From the NCBI GenBank assembly GCA_050945895.1, contig JBMNTU010000098.1, forward strand, positions 1-7,777: a stretch of DNA of 7,777 bases. Direction: 5' to 3'. The stretch's first letter is position 1; each line of letters begins with the position of its first letter. The notes beneath the pieces were generated by a model. The model worked only from the letters and a program-made list of their open reading frames with translations. It ran no database searches and had not been told where the DNA came from. This document shows positions 1 through 5,855 of this stretch, one piece after another. The stretch is from JBMNTU01 sp050945895 (GTDB lineage: Bacteria; Bacillota; Clostridia; Christensenellales; Christensenellaceae). The position numbers and the translations under genes were made by a program.

Positions 1-355
1 CCCCACCGGCAAGAGCTTCACTGTGTACAGTGACCTGAAAAAGAAATTGGTGGCGTTGGGCGTACCGGAAAGTGAAATCGCGTATATCCATGAAGCAAAA
101 ACGGATGTGCAGAAAGCAAATCTGTTTGCAAAAGTGCGCAGCGGAAACGTGCGCATATTGATGGGCAGTACCGCTAAAATGGGCGCAGGCACGAACATCC
201 AGGACAGGCTTTATGCATTGCATCACCTGTGCGTGCCCTGGAGGCCAAGCGACCTTGCCCAGCGCGAAGGACGCATCATCAGACCCGGCAATATGTACCC
301 GGAGGTGGAGATTTTCCGTTATATAAAAGAGCAAACCTTCGATTCGTACAGTTAT
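1..355 (+). CDS. Large SNF2/DEAD-type mobile-element helicase, exon 1 (5' part outside window)
   Basis: The reading frame is open from base 2 and has no start in the window, so this is the 3' end of a longer exon. The 118 residues seen are the second RecA-like lobe of a superfamily 2 helicase. They contain GSTAKMGAGTNIQ (motif V) and PSDLAQREGRIIRPGN (motif VI, with the Q-x-x-GR-x-x-R arginine fingers). This combination is known from very large helicase or methylase-helicase proteins of Firmicute conjugative elements, where it presumably acts on DNA using ATP. The exon ends with residues TFDSYSY. The family normally continues there with a Q-x-x-E-x-KQ-x-FI-x-QIM stretch, which is found instead at base 2736 after the intron. 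Without splicing, translation runs six codons into the intron (VRHEVA) and stops at TGA 374-376. The domain call is firm; the exact role in transfer is inferred. Confidence 0.9.
345..355 (+). other. Intron-binding sites IBS2 (345-349) and IBS1 (350-355) in exon 1
   Basis: The last 11 bases of exon 1, CGTAC followed by AGTTAT, can pair with two sites in intron domain I. AGTTAT (350-355) pairs with ATGACT at 700-705 over six positions with one U-G wobble. CGTAC (345-349) pairs with GTATG at 675-679 over five positions with one G-U wobble. IBS2 directly abutting IBS1, and EBS2 lying 5' of EBS1 in a hairpin loop, is the canonical group II arrangement. The pairing determines both splice-site choice and the DNA target for retrohoming. 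Confidence 0.65.
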
Positions 356-950
356 GTGCGACACGAGGTCGCGTGATTCATTGTTCGGCAATATGACCGA
401 ACCTATTGTTCCATCAGTAGTAGCCCAATGCCACCTGCGTAGTTCGTAAGGACTGGGTGGGAAGCTGGCATGGAAAGGTAGCCCCGCATCCATTGGATGC
501 GAAGCCGGATGCGTGAGCGGACGGCAAAGCTGCGAGCAGCAATGCGGCTGGGGAGCTTGGCTCGGGTAGTATGGTTAATGTAATGTGCACCGTTAATAAA
601 CGTCGTTAATGCTGAACAGGCCAAAGCTGCTGACAGGCCTGGACCAAAATGGTACCGCAGTCGGTTAATCCCCTGTATGTTTGGGATTACATGGACATAA
701 TGACTGCCGGCGGAGAGACGGAACCTAACCTACTCATATGATGAATCACGGGGAACGTGGTAAGCCCGTATTTCCTCCCACAACAGTGGGAAAGCCTACC
801 GTAAGGGAAGCCGATAGGAAGTGCGGGTAAGGAGATGGCCAAAAGCGAATGCCGCCCTGTAGCGGGGATGGATAGGGATTTCAACGTTATCCCACGCGAA
901 AGCGGGCAGACTGGCCTAGGTCTTTCTTTACGAGAGAATTTACAGAACTT
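356..950 (+). ncRNA. Group II intron ribozyme core, domains I-III
   Basis: This stretch of about 600 bases holds no credible gene and is the 5' structural part of the intron. The first bases can fold into a short hairpin (GCGAC 358-362 with GTCGC 368-372). A 7-bp hairpin TAATCCC 666-672 / GGGATTA 683-689 has a 10-nt loop that carries the candidate EBS2. The candidate EBS1 follows at 700-705. Many further GC-rich complementary segments between 720 and 920 presumably make the rest of domain I and domains II and III. I did not resolve their exact limits by eye. Antisense open frames across this part are by-products of the structured RNA. Confidence 0.8.
675..705 (+). other. Exon-binding sites EBS2 (675-679) and EBS1 (700-705)
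   Basis: GTATG at 675-679 sits in the loop of the 666-689 hairpin and is complementary to CGTAC in exon 1. ATGACT at 700-705 is complementary to the six bases before the splice site (AGTTAT), extending to seven with G706 opposite C349 if IBS2 gives up that base. Both assignments come from complementarity and order, not from a full folding of domain I. Confidence 0.6.
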
Positions 951-952
951 TT

Positions 953-961
953 GAGAGGAGA
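953..961 (+). promoter_or_regulatory. Ribosome binding site of the intron-encoded protein
   Basis: GAGAGGAGA lies 8 nt before ATG 970 and only 2 nt before an in-frame GTG at 964. The spacing favours ATG 970 as the start, although a two-codon longer protein cannot be excluded. Confidence 0.65.
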
Positions 962-969
962 AAGTGCAA

Positions 970-2652
970 ATGAACGTGAAAACGTGTGCCCCTTCTGACA
1001 GAGCTGAAAGCTGGGAATCAATAGATTTCAACAAAGCCAAAGCCTTCGTTAAAAAGCTGCAAATGCGTATCGTAAAGGCTCAACAGGAAGGCAGATACGG
1101 CAGAGTGAAGGCTCTGCAGTGGATGCTGACGCATTCGTTTTACGCCAAAGCATTGGCGGTGAAGCGAGTGACGGAGAACAAGGGAAAGAAAACGGCAGGG
1201 GTGGACCATGAATTATGGTCCACGCCAAAATCCAAGTTTGAGGCTATCTCGAAACTGAAACGACGGGGATATAATCCCCAACCTCTCCGGAGGGTGTATA
1301 TTCCAAAGGCCAATGGCAAAAAGCGGCCACTGAGCATACCGACCATGACTGACCGGGCGATGCAAACATTGTACAAGTTTGCATTGGAGCCGATTGCGGA
1401 GACGACCGCCGACCCGAATTCTTATGGGTTCAGGAGGGGACGTTGCACGCAGGATGCGATCGAGCAATGCTTTACATCGCTGAACAAGGCAAAATCCCCG
1501 GTTTGGGTGCTGGAGGGTGATATCAAAGGTTGTTTTGATAATATCAGCCATAAATGGATTATGGAAAACATCCCGATGGATAAAGAAATATTGTGGAAAT
1601 TCCTGAAAAGTGGATATGTGGAGACCGGGAAGCTGTTTCCCACAGACGAAGGTACGCCGCAGGGCGGCACAATCTCGCCAGTAATCTGTAACATGGTGCT
1701 GGATGGATTGGAGCGCAGGCTCAAAGAAAAATACCATAAAGTTTGCAAAAATGGGAAAGCATATTTTCCAAAAGTCAACTTCATTCGTTATGCAGATGAT
1801 TTTATCGTCACCGGCGAAACGGAAGAACTTTTGGTGTACGGTGTGCTCCCCATCATACAGGACTTTATGGCCGAACGCGGGCTTGAACTATCCCCTGAGA
1901 AAACAGTAGTTACTCACATCAACGATGGTTTTGATTTCCTGGGCTGCAATATCCGTAAATACAACGGAAAGCTCTTGACAAAACCATCCAAGAAAAGCAT
2001 CAAGGCGTTTCTGGACAAGGTGAGAACGCTGATCAAACGGAATCCATCCATGAGACAGGAGCTGCTCATTCGCTATCTGAATCCAATCATCAGCGGATGG
2101 GTAAATTACCACAAATTCAATGTTTCGGGAGAGGTGTTTCACAAGGCAGACTACCAGATTTGGAAATGCCTATGGCGATGGGCGTGCAGGCGGCACAAGA
2201 GAAAAGGCCGCAAATGGATTGCTAAGAGATACTTCCACAGGGTTGGTACGAGAGGTTGGACCTTTGCTGTGCCAACTAAGCAGAGGACGGAAAATGGTGA
2301 GCCGGTGTACATCAGACTGAAATATGCCTCTGATACAAACATTCGGCGCTTTACCAAGATAAAGGCGGAAGCCAACCCGTTTGATGCTGACTGGGTGAGA
2401 TATTTCGAGGAACGCGAGACAGACAAAATGAAGGTCAGCCTGAAAGGGCGACATATCATGACAAAGCTGTTTTACGACCAATCCGGCAACTGTGCGCACT
2501 GCGGGGAAAAACTTACCATCGATAGTGGCTGCATGGTGCACGACGTGAAAACCGAGGGCCACACACGAAAAATGATGGTGCATCCCCAATGCCACAAAGA
2601 ACTACATTCCCAGACACTCCAGGTTGAGCCGGTTCCCGCAAGGGGGCTTTGA
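970..2652 (+). CDS. ltrA: Group II intron reverse transcriptase/maturase (LtrA-like, CL lineage) with C-terminal HNH-type domain
   Basis: The 560-residue multifunctional protein binds its own intron RNA, helps it splice and copies it into DNA during retrohoming. Order of parts: N-terminal RT-0 region with WESIDFNKA (15-23) and THSFYAKALAVKRVT (54-68), typical of chloroplast-like introns; RT fingers and palm with GDIKGCFD (183-190), GTPQGGTISP (228-237) and the catalytic YADD (274-277); maturase X domain including SGWVNYHKFN (375-384); basic DNA-binding region; then a C-terminal HNH-like zinc region with CAHC (508-511), VHD (523-525) and HPQCHKELH (538-546). The RT motifs are intact and the length is normal. 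The C-terminal domain looks short between its first His and the HPQCH box and seems to lack the usual GG..N segment, so endonuclease activity is doubtful. The stop is 8 nt before domain V, as expected for a domain IV ORF. Confidence 0.95.
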   Translation: MNVKTCAPSDRAESWESIDFNKAKAFVKKLQMRIVKAQQEGRYGRVKALQWMLTHSFYAKALAVKRVTENKGKKTAGVDHELWSTPKSKFEAISKLKRRGYNPQPLRRVYIPKANGKKRPLSIPTMTDRAMQTLYKFALEPIAETTADPNSYGFRRGRCTQDAIEQCFTSLNKAKSPVWVLEGDIKGCFDNISHKWIMENIPMDKEILWKFLKSGYVETGKLFPTDEGTPQGGTISPVICNMVLDGLERRLKEKYHKVCKNGKAYFPKVNFIRYADDFIVTGETEELLVYGVLPIIQDFMAERGLELSPEKTVVTHINDGFDFLGCNIRKYNGKLLTKPSKKSIKAFLDKVRTLIKRNPSMRQELLIRYLNPIISGWVNYHKFNVSGEVFHKADYQIWKCLWRWACRRHKRKGRKWIAKRYFHRVGTRGWTFAVPTKQRTENGEPVYIRLKYASDTNIRRFTKIKAEANPFDADWVRYFEERETDKMKVSLKGRHIMTKLFYDQSGNCAHCGEKLTIDSGCMVHDVKTEGHTRKMMVHPQCHKELHSQTLQVEPVPARGL

Positions 2653-2660
2653 AAAGGCTT

Positions 2661-2694
2661 GAGCCGTATGAGGGGAAACTCTCACGTACGGTTC
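2661..2694 (+). ncRNA. Group II intron domain V (catalytic hairpin)
   Basis: A 34-nt hairpin that begins GAGCCGTATGAGG and ends CTCACGTACGGTTC around a GGAA-type tetraloop. It holds the catalytic AGC triad at 2662-2664 and closely matches the domain V form of chloroplast-like bacterial introns. It coordinates the metal ions used in splicing. Confidence 0.95.
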
Positions 2695-2735
2695 TTAGAG
2701 GGGTGGGTGGCAGTAATGTCACCTGCCTACTCGAC
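2695..2735 (+). ncRNA. Group II intron domain VI with branch-point adenosine
   Basis: A hairpin with arms in GAGGGGTGGGTGGCAG (from about 2698) and CACCTGCCTACTC (2720-2732), followed by the 3' end CGAC. A2729, seven bases from the 3' end inside CCTACTC, sits where the bulged branch adenosine is expected, so lariat splicing is likely. Confidence 0.8.
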
Positions 2736-3587
2736 CAGATCATTGAGGGTAAGCAGCGGTTTATCTCGCAGATCATGACCAACAAGCCGCCTTCCCGCCG
2801 CATGGATGACATCGACGATTCCACACTGAATTATGCTGAGGTGAAGGCGCTGGCATCGGGTAATCCCAAGATCAAACTCAAGATGGAACTGGATATGGAT
2901 ATTGCCCGGTTGCAGCTCCTGAAAAACAAACACCAGACGCAACAGTATCGCTTGCAGGATATGAGTGCTCACTCCCTTCCGCGTTCCATCCGGAATGAAC
3001 AGGAAAAGATCGAGCGGTATACGGAGGACATGCAAAAGGCGCAGTCTGTGGAAGAGTTCAGCATGAGCTTGCTTGGTCAGGCGTATGCGGACAAGGAGCA
3101 GGCAGGAAAAGCATTGCTTAATATTATGAAGTCCGGCGCGGCTGCTGACGAGCCCCTGAAATGCGGTAAGTACAAGCATTTTGATCTGGTGCTGGAATAC
3201 AGTGCGTTCCGCAAGGAAGATCCCTATCAGCTCACGCTGGTTGGCAGCAAGTCTTACACTATCGATTTATCCAAAAGCGACACCGGCAATATCACCCGCA
3301 TCTTGAATGTGGAAAAAGGCATTGACCGGCTGATAGAAAACAGCCGGGAGAGTATTGTAGATTATGAGAAACAGATTGAAATGGCGCAGCAGGAGCTCGG
3401 AAAGGCTTTTTCGCAGGAGCAGGAGCTGAAGGAAAAATTGCAGGATGTAGCGAGACTGAACATTGAGCTCGACCTGAATAACAAAGAGCATGATGTGCAG
3501 CCGGAACCGGTGGAGGATATACAGCATGAACCTGTAGAACGGATTCAGAAACCGGTTGAACAGGAATATCAATATATGGAGAGGTAG
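2736..3587 (+). CDS. Large SNF2/DEAD-type mobile-element helicase, exon 2 (C-terminal 283 residues)
   Basis: This exon has no start of its own; it continues exon 1 in frame after splicing. It opens with QIIEGKQRFISQIMTNKPPS, the conserved stretch following motif VI in these proteins, then DIDDSTLNYAEVKALASGNP, also family-typical. The rest is largely charged and helical. There is a probable coiled coil over roughly residues 50-120 of the exon and another near residues 195-255. The tail is rich in Gln, Pro and Glu and made of a short repeat (QPEPVEDI, QHEPVERI, QKPVEQE). An open frame beginning at GTG 2649 is only translated intron RNA joined to this exon and is not a real gene start. The ATPase core is upstream, so this part probably serves protein-protein contacts. 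The stop TAG ends at 3587 and the next gene is 174 bases away. Confidence 0.9.
   Translation, partial: QIIEGKQRFISQIMTNKPPSRRMDDIDDSTLNYAEVKALASGNPKIKLKMELDMDIARLQLLKNKHQTQQYRLQDMSAHSLPRSIRNEQEKIERYTEDMQKAQSVEEFSMSLLGQAYADKEQAGKALLNIMKSGAAADEPLKCGKYKHFDLVLEYSAFRKEDPYQLTLVGSKSYTIDLSKSDTGNITRILNVEKGIDRLIENSRESIVDYEKQIEMAQQELGKAFSQEQELKEKLQDVARLNIELDLNNKEHDVQPEPVEDIQHEPVERIQKPVEQEYQYMER
3498..3566 (+). repeat. Degenerate 24-bp tandem repeat in the helicase tail
   Basis: Three units begin with CAG at 3498, 3522 and 3546. They encode Q-x-E-P-V-E-x-I twice and then a one-residue-shorter QKPVEQE. The units have diverged at the DNA level but keep the 24-base period, so this is an older internal duplication coding a flexible linker-like tail. 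Confidence 0.6.
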
Positions 3588-3597
3588 ATAGGAAAAA

Positions 3598-3669
3598 ATG
3601 GAAGCAAAGCAGATCTTTGAAGGTAAAAACCAGCTTATACGATATCATTGGAAACCAGATAATGGATAG
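3598..3669 (+). CDS. Doubtful 23-residue ORF after the helicase
   Basis: An ATG follows GAGAGG and TAGG by a few bases, and the frame codes for 23 residues (MEAKQIFEGKN...KPDNG) before TAG. I recognise no family. It could be a small element gene, the remnant of a longer gene lost when the cargo operon was inserted, or chance. There is no strong coding evidence. Confidence 0.2.
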   Translation: MEAKQIFEGKNQLIRYHWKPDNG

Positions 3670-3700
3670 GTAAATATCCGTAGAAATTGCGGCTGATGCG

Positions 3701-3709
3701 TGATACAAT
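3701..3709 (+). promoter_or_regulatory. Candidate extended -10 promoter for the three-gene cargo operon
   Basis: TGATACAAT combines the TGn extension with TACAAT, one mismatch from the TATAAT consensus. It is in the only sizeable gap before the operon, about 50 bases upstream of the first start. No good -35 lies 17 bases upstream (TAGAAA region); TTGCGG at 3687-3692 is too close. Extended -10 promoters can work without a -35. Confidence 0.4.
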
Positions 3710-3761
3710 TACAGAAGCCCGTATTTTCCATTGAAACTGTTATTGTGGGAGCTTAAGTGCA

Positions 3762-4214
3762 TTGAGCAATCAGAAGAAAAAGGTTGTGCTTTTAGAAGAC
3801 GTAGTGGACAAGCTTGAAGAAATAGCGGACTTCTGCGAGCACTATCTAAACACGGCTACAGGCGAGTTCGCAATTCTATTTAACGATATGGACATTGAAT
3901 CTGACGATGATCTGTTGGAGGAAATTGATGGCTCAGATGATTATGTTAGGTTACCGGACCAATATGATATTGATGAATACAATATTATGAAGGACTTCGC
4001 CGAAACGGTTCTCGATGTCAATAAACGCGATAGGCTTCAGCAGGCACTGAACGGCAAAAAGCCATTTCGCCATTTCAAAGACACGCTGAACTATGCTGGG
4101 CTTGATGAAGCATATTACGCGTTTCGTTCTTTGGCGTTTGCTCAGATTGCCCGGCAGTGGTGCGAAGACAATAACATACCATATACAGCACGCGTAACGC
4201 GGGAGGAAAAATAA
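3762..4214 (+). CDS. UPF0158 family protein (uncharacterised)
   Basis: A 150-residue acidic protein of the UPF0158 family, whose biochemical role is unknown. It starts with a basic patch (NQKKKVVLLEDVVDKLEEI). A middle acidic stretch (DMDIESDDDLLEEIDGSDD, 42-60) leads to YVRLPDQYDIDEYNIMKDF. The family's best-conserved C-terminal block follows, with GKKPFRHFKDTL (98-109), YYAFR (118-122) and ARQWCEDNNIPY (130-141). No membrane segment or signal is visible, so it should be cytoplasmic. The start is TTG, chosen because GGGAG at 3747-3751 has good spacing and no ATG or GTG lies in frame nearby. The next gene begins at the base directly after its TAA, so the two are probably translated together. 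Length is usual for the family. Confidence 0.85.
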   Translation: MSNQKKKVVLLEDVVDKLEEIADFCEHYLNTATGEFAILFNDMDIESDDDLLEEIDGSDDYVRLPDQYDIDEYNIMKDFAETVLDVNKRDRLQQALNGKKPFRHFKDTLNYAGLDEAYYAFRSLAFAQIARQWCEDNNIPYTARVTREEK

Positions 4215-4961
4215 GTGGCGCAACATTTGGTGTACAAATTTTATGCAGAACTTGATGATTACAAACCGAATATCTGGCGAAGATTTGAAGTAACCGGCAA
4301 TAAAACTATGGCGGAACTGGGGTATATCCTGATGACGCTATTCGAAATGCAGGCTTCTCACCTCTTCTGTTTCACTTTTGATTTTGGAACCGGGGTAATG
4401 GATAAACTGCGGGAAAGCTACTCTTACGAGGATATATCGCGTGTGCTTGACGACAGTTATCTTGCGGCAATCCAAAAAAGATGGCGCTTTGAATTGCCAT
4501 TTGAGGAAATATTTGAAAGCGAGAACGAAAAAAGCTTTGATGCCAGACGATATCGACTATCGGACATTTCCAAGACTAAGCCCCTGCAATTCACGTTTGA
4601 GTATGATTTTGGTGATTCGTGGCGTGTGAGCCTGACGTTGGAAAGCTGCGAGAAGCTCGAGATACACGCAAGCGAGTTGCCGCGCGCACTTGAAGGGGCA
4701 GGGTTTGGGATAATTGAGGATTGCGGCGGTGTGCATGGTTTGTATGAATTGGCACAGGCCTTTACGAAGAAAAAAGGCTCGGAGTATGATGAATATCGTG
4801 AATGGCTGGGTGTAGATGAACTGGATTTAGACGCTTTCAATTTAGACGATATGAATTTTCGCTTAAAGAAGCTTCCAAGGATTTTCAGAGAGAGCTATGA
4901 ATATGGATATACGCCAACACAACGCTCTATTGATCTGATAGAAAGAAAGTATATGAAGTGA
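4215..4961 (+). CDS. Plasmid pRiA4b ORF-3-like family protein
   Basis: A 248-residue protein of the PRiA4_ORF3 family, common on plasmids and in genomic islands; function unknown. Family marks: KPNIWRRFEV (17-26), TMAELGYIL (31-39), SHL (48-50), FEYDFGDSWRVSL (128-140) and EDCGGVHGLYE (169-179). The C-terminal part continues with Asp-rich DELDLDAFNLDDMNF (201-215), where many relatives end or vary. No membrane or export signal is visible. The start is GTG at 4215, directly after the upstream TAA. Its ribosome binding site GGGAGGA lies inside the end of the UPF0158 gene. The stop shares its last base with the next start (TGATG), another sign of coupled translation. The family assignment is firm; any role in defence, regulation or element biology is unproven. 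Confidence 0.9.
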   Translation: MAQHLVYKFYAELDDYKPNIWRRFEVTGNKTMAELGYILMTLFEMQASHLFCFTFDFGTGVMDKLRESYSYEDISRVLDDSYLAAIQKRWRFELPFEEIFESENEKSFDARRYRLSDISKTKPLQFTFEYDFGDSWRVSLTLESCEKLEIHASELPRALEGAGFGIIEDCGGVHGLYELAQAFTKKKGSEYDEYREWLGVDELDLDAFNLDDMNFRLKKLPRIFRESYEYGYTPTQRSIDLIERKYMK

Positions 4962-5635
4962 TGGAATATGTTTTAATTCGCTCAAATCGTAAAACAATTG
5001 GCATTCGTGTAAGGCCAGATACAGTCGTGGAAGTTCGTGCTCCTGGGAATGTATCAAAAACCGAGATTGATAGAGTTGTTGCGCTAAAACAGAAATGGAT
5101 TGAAAAACATTTAGCTGCATGCAAACAGGCTCTTGAAAAGAAAAAGGAATTCCAACTGAGCTATGGCGATACAGTTGCCATGCAGGGTAAGACTTACCCC
5201 ATATCGGAGAGAATTGGAGATCGCATCGGGTTTGATGGGAAAAGTTTTTATCTACCACCCGGCCTTTCGACAGAAGAAGTCAAATATGCCGTGATACAGA
5301 TATACAAAATGGTCGCAAAAAATCTACTGACAAAAAAAGTGATTGATTATGCGAAACTGATGAAAGTTAATCCTATTGCGGTTAAGGTTAATAGCGCGAA
5401 GACACGCTGGGGTAGTTGCAGCACGCATAACAGCATAAACTTTTCCTGGCGGTTGATTATGGCTGACGACGATATCATCGACTATGTCGTCGTGCATGAG
5501 CTTGCACACATCAGTGAGCATAATCACTCCAAACAATTTTGGGCAATTGTAGAGTCGGTTTTGCCTGACTACAAAACGCGGCTGGGGAAGTTGAAAGAGC
5601 TTCAGAAACGGCTGGCAGATGAGGACTGGGAATGA
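4961..5635 (+). CDS. YgjP-like (DUF45, M48-type) zinc metallopeptidase
   Basis: A 224-residue protein of the YgjP/DUF45 metallopeptidase family. It carries the zinc-binding HELAH motif at residues 179-183 (His179, Glu180, His183) and a further His in HNHSKQFW, probably His189, as third ligand. RWGSC (149-153) and the N-terminal RSNRKTIGIRVRPD are also family signatures. It should be a soluble cytoplasmic hydrolase, since no signal or membrane segment is seen. All catalytic residues are present and length is normal. ATG 4961 is preferred over the overlapping in-frame GTG 4958, because it forms the common TGATG stop-start overlap. The purine-rich GAAAGAAAG upstream is a weak ribosome site, consistent with coupling. 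Relatives are often found beside type I restriction genes and in mobile islands, but the substrate is not known. Confidence 0.9.
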   Translation: MEYVLIRSNRKTIGIRVRPDTVVEVRAPGNVSKTEIDRVVALKQKWIEKHLAACKQALEKKKEFQLSYGDTVAMQGKTYPISERIGDRIGFDGKSFYLPPGLSTEEVKYAVIQIYKMVAKNLLTKKVIDYAKLMKVNPIAVKVNSAKTRWGSCSTHNSINFSWRLIMADDDIIDYVVVHELAHISEHNHSKQFWAIVESVLPDYKTRLGKLKELQKRLADEDWE

Positions 5636-5678
5636 TAGCAGGTGAATTATACTGTTGAATGGAATCGGTCCAGTTATG

Positions 5679-5710
5679 CCCCCGTTTGATAGCGGGGTTT
5701 TTCTTTTTTC
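5679..5710 (+). terminator. Rho-independent terminator of the cargo operon
   Basis: Stem CCCCG 5680-5684 / CGGGG 5693-5697 with an 8-nt loop, followed by the T-rich run TTTTTCTTTTTT (5698-5709). It lies 44 bases after the metallopeptidase stop and closes the three-gene operon. Confidence 0.85.
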
Positions 5711-5757
5711 AGGCACCTGACACTTCGTAGCGTGTCCGATTCAGTCGCAAGTATCGC

Positions 5758-5773
5758 GATATGGTACCATATC
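5758..5773. repeat. Perfect 16-bp palindrome, possible operator or relaxosome site
   Basis: GATATGGTACCATATC equals its own reverse complement. MobC has a predicted ribbon-helix-helix fold and would bind such a site as a dimer, so autoregulation or relaxosome assembly here is a reasonable inference. TGGTACCAT within it also resembles an extended -10 element, but has no supporting -35. Confidence 0.5.
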
Positions 5774-5805
5774 ACAACTTGGCAGGGTGTTCCCCTGCGA
5801 CCCCG

Positions 5806-5830
5806 AGCGCCGTTCCGGCGCTGTTTTTTT
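5806..5830 (+). terminator. Terminator-like hairpin just before mobC
   Basis: Stem AGCGCC / GGCGCT with a 5-nt loop GTTCC, then G and seven T (5824-5830). This has the full form of an intrinsic terminator, yet it lies only 25 bases before the mobC start. It may act as an attenuator, as insulation against upstream transcription, or as a structural arm of oriT. Confidence 0.6.
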
Positions 5831-5855
5831 ATCCATTGAAAAGGAGCGCAAGAGT

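Larger units (their letters stand above)
356..2735 (+). mobile_element. Complete group II intron, chloroplast-like (CL, IIB type), inserted in sense in the helicase gene
   Basis: A self-splicing retroelement that moves by retrohoming, using its RNA and the encoded reverse transcriptase. The 5' end GTGCG at 356-360 matches the group II consensus GUGYG. The 3' end is ..CGAC at 2732-2735, matching the terminal AY rule. A typical domain V lies at 2661-2694 and a domain VI with a candidate branch A at 2729. The boundaries are fixed independently by the host protein: joining 355 to 2736 keeps the frame at a codon boundary (phase 0) and restores TFDSYSY-QIIEGKQRFISQIM, which matches the helicase family without gap. 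The open reading frame lies in domain IV. Length is 2380 nt, normal for an ORF-bearing intron. Structural parts, open frame and exon pairing all look intact, so the element may be splicing-competent. The CL class is inferred from the protein and from the domain V sequence. Confidence 0.95.
5711..5840 (+). other. Candidate origin of transfer (oriT) / mob control region
   Basis: The non-coding region directly upstream of mobC holds four inverted repeats: GACAC 5719-5723 / GTGTC 5732-5736; a perfect palindrome at 5758-5773; GCAGGG 5782-5787 / CCCTGC 5793-5798; and AGCGCC 5806-5811 / GGCGCT 5817-5822. Relaxases of this type usually nick an oriT with such repeats next to the mobC-mobA pair. Position and repeat density support the call, but I cannot place the nic site by sight. 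Confidence 0.5.

Noticed and set aside
356..376. Apparent end of the helicase gene at TGA 374-376
   Set aside because: The last six codons lie in the intron 5' end; the gene continues at 2736 after splicing.
741..747. ATGAATC as EBS2, complementary to GATTCGT in exon 1
   Set aside because: It lies 3' of EBS1, the reverse of the canonical order; the GTATG loop at 675-679 fits the arrangement and abuts IBS1 properly.
687..1040. Antisense open frames over the intron (also 403-624, 1213-1737, 2170-2595)
   Set aside because: They lie opposite ribozyme structure or the reverse transcriptase gene, have no ribosome sites that I can see and no recognisable domains.
2649..2735. Apparent gene start at GTG 2649 giving a 312-residue protein
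   Set aside because: Its first 29 codons are translated intron domains V and VI; the protein resembles the helicase family only from base 2736 on, so the true upstream sequence is exon 1.
4958..4960. GTG 4958 as start of the metallopeptidase
   Set aside because: ATG 4961 is one codon later, a better start codon, and forms the usual TGATG overlap.
5787..5855. Longer mobC start at ATG 5787
   Set aside because: It would translate through two hairpins of the control region, lacks a ribosome site, and adds residues with no MobC likeness; ATG 5856 has a good GGAG nine bases upstream.
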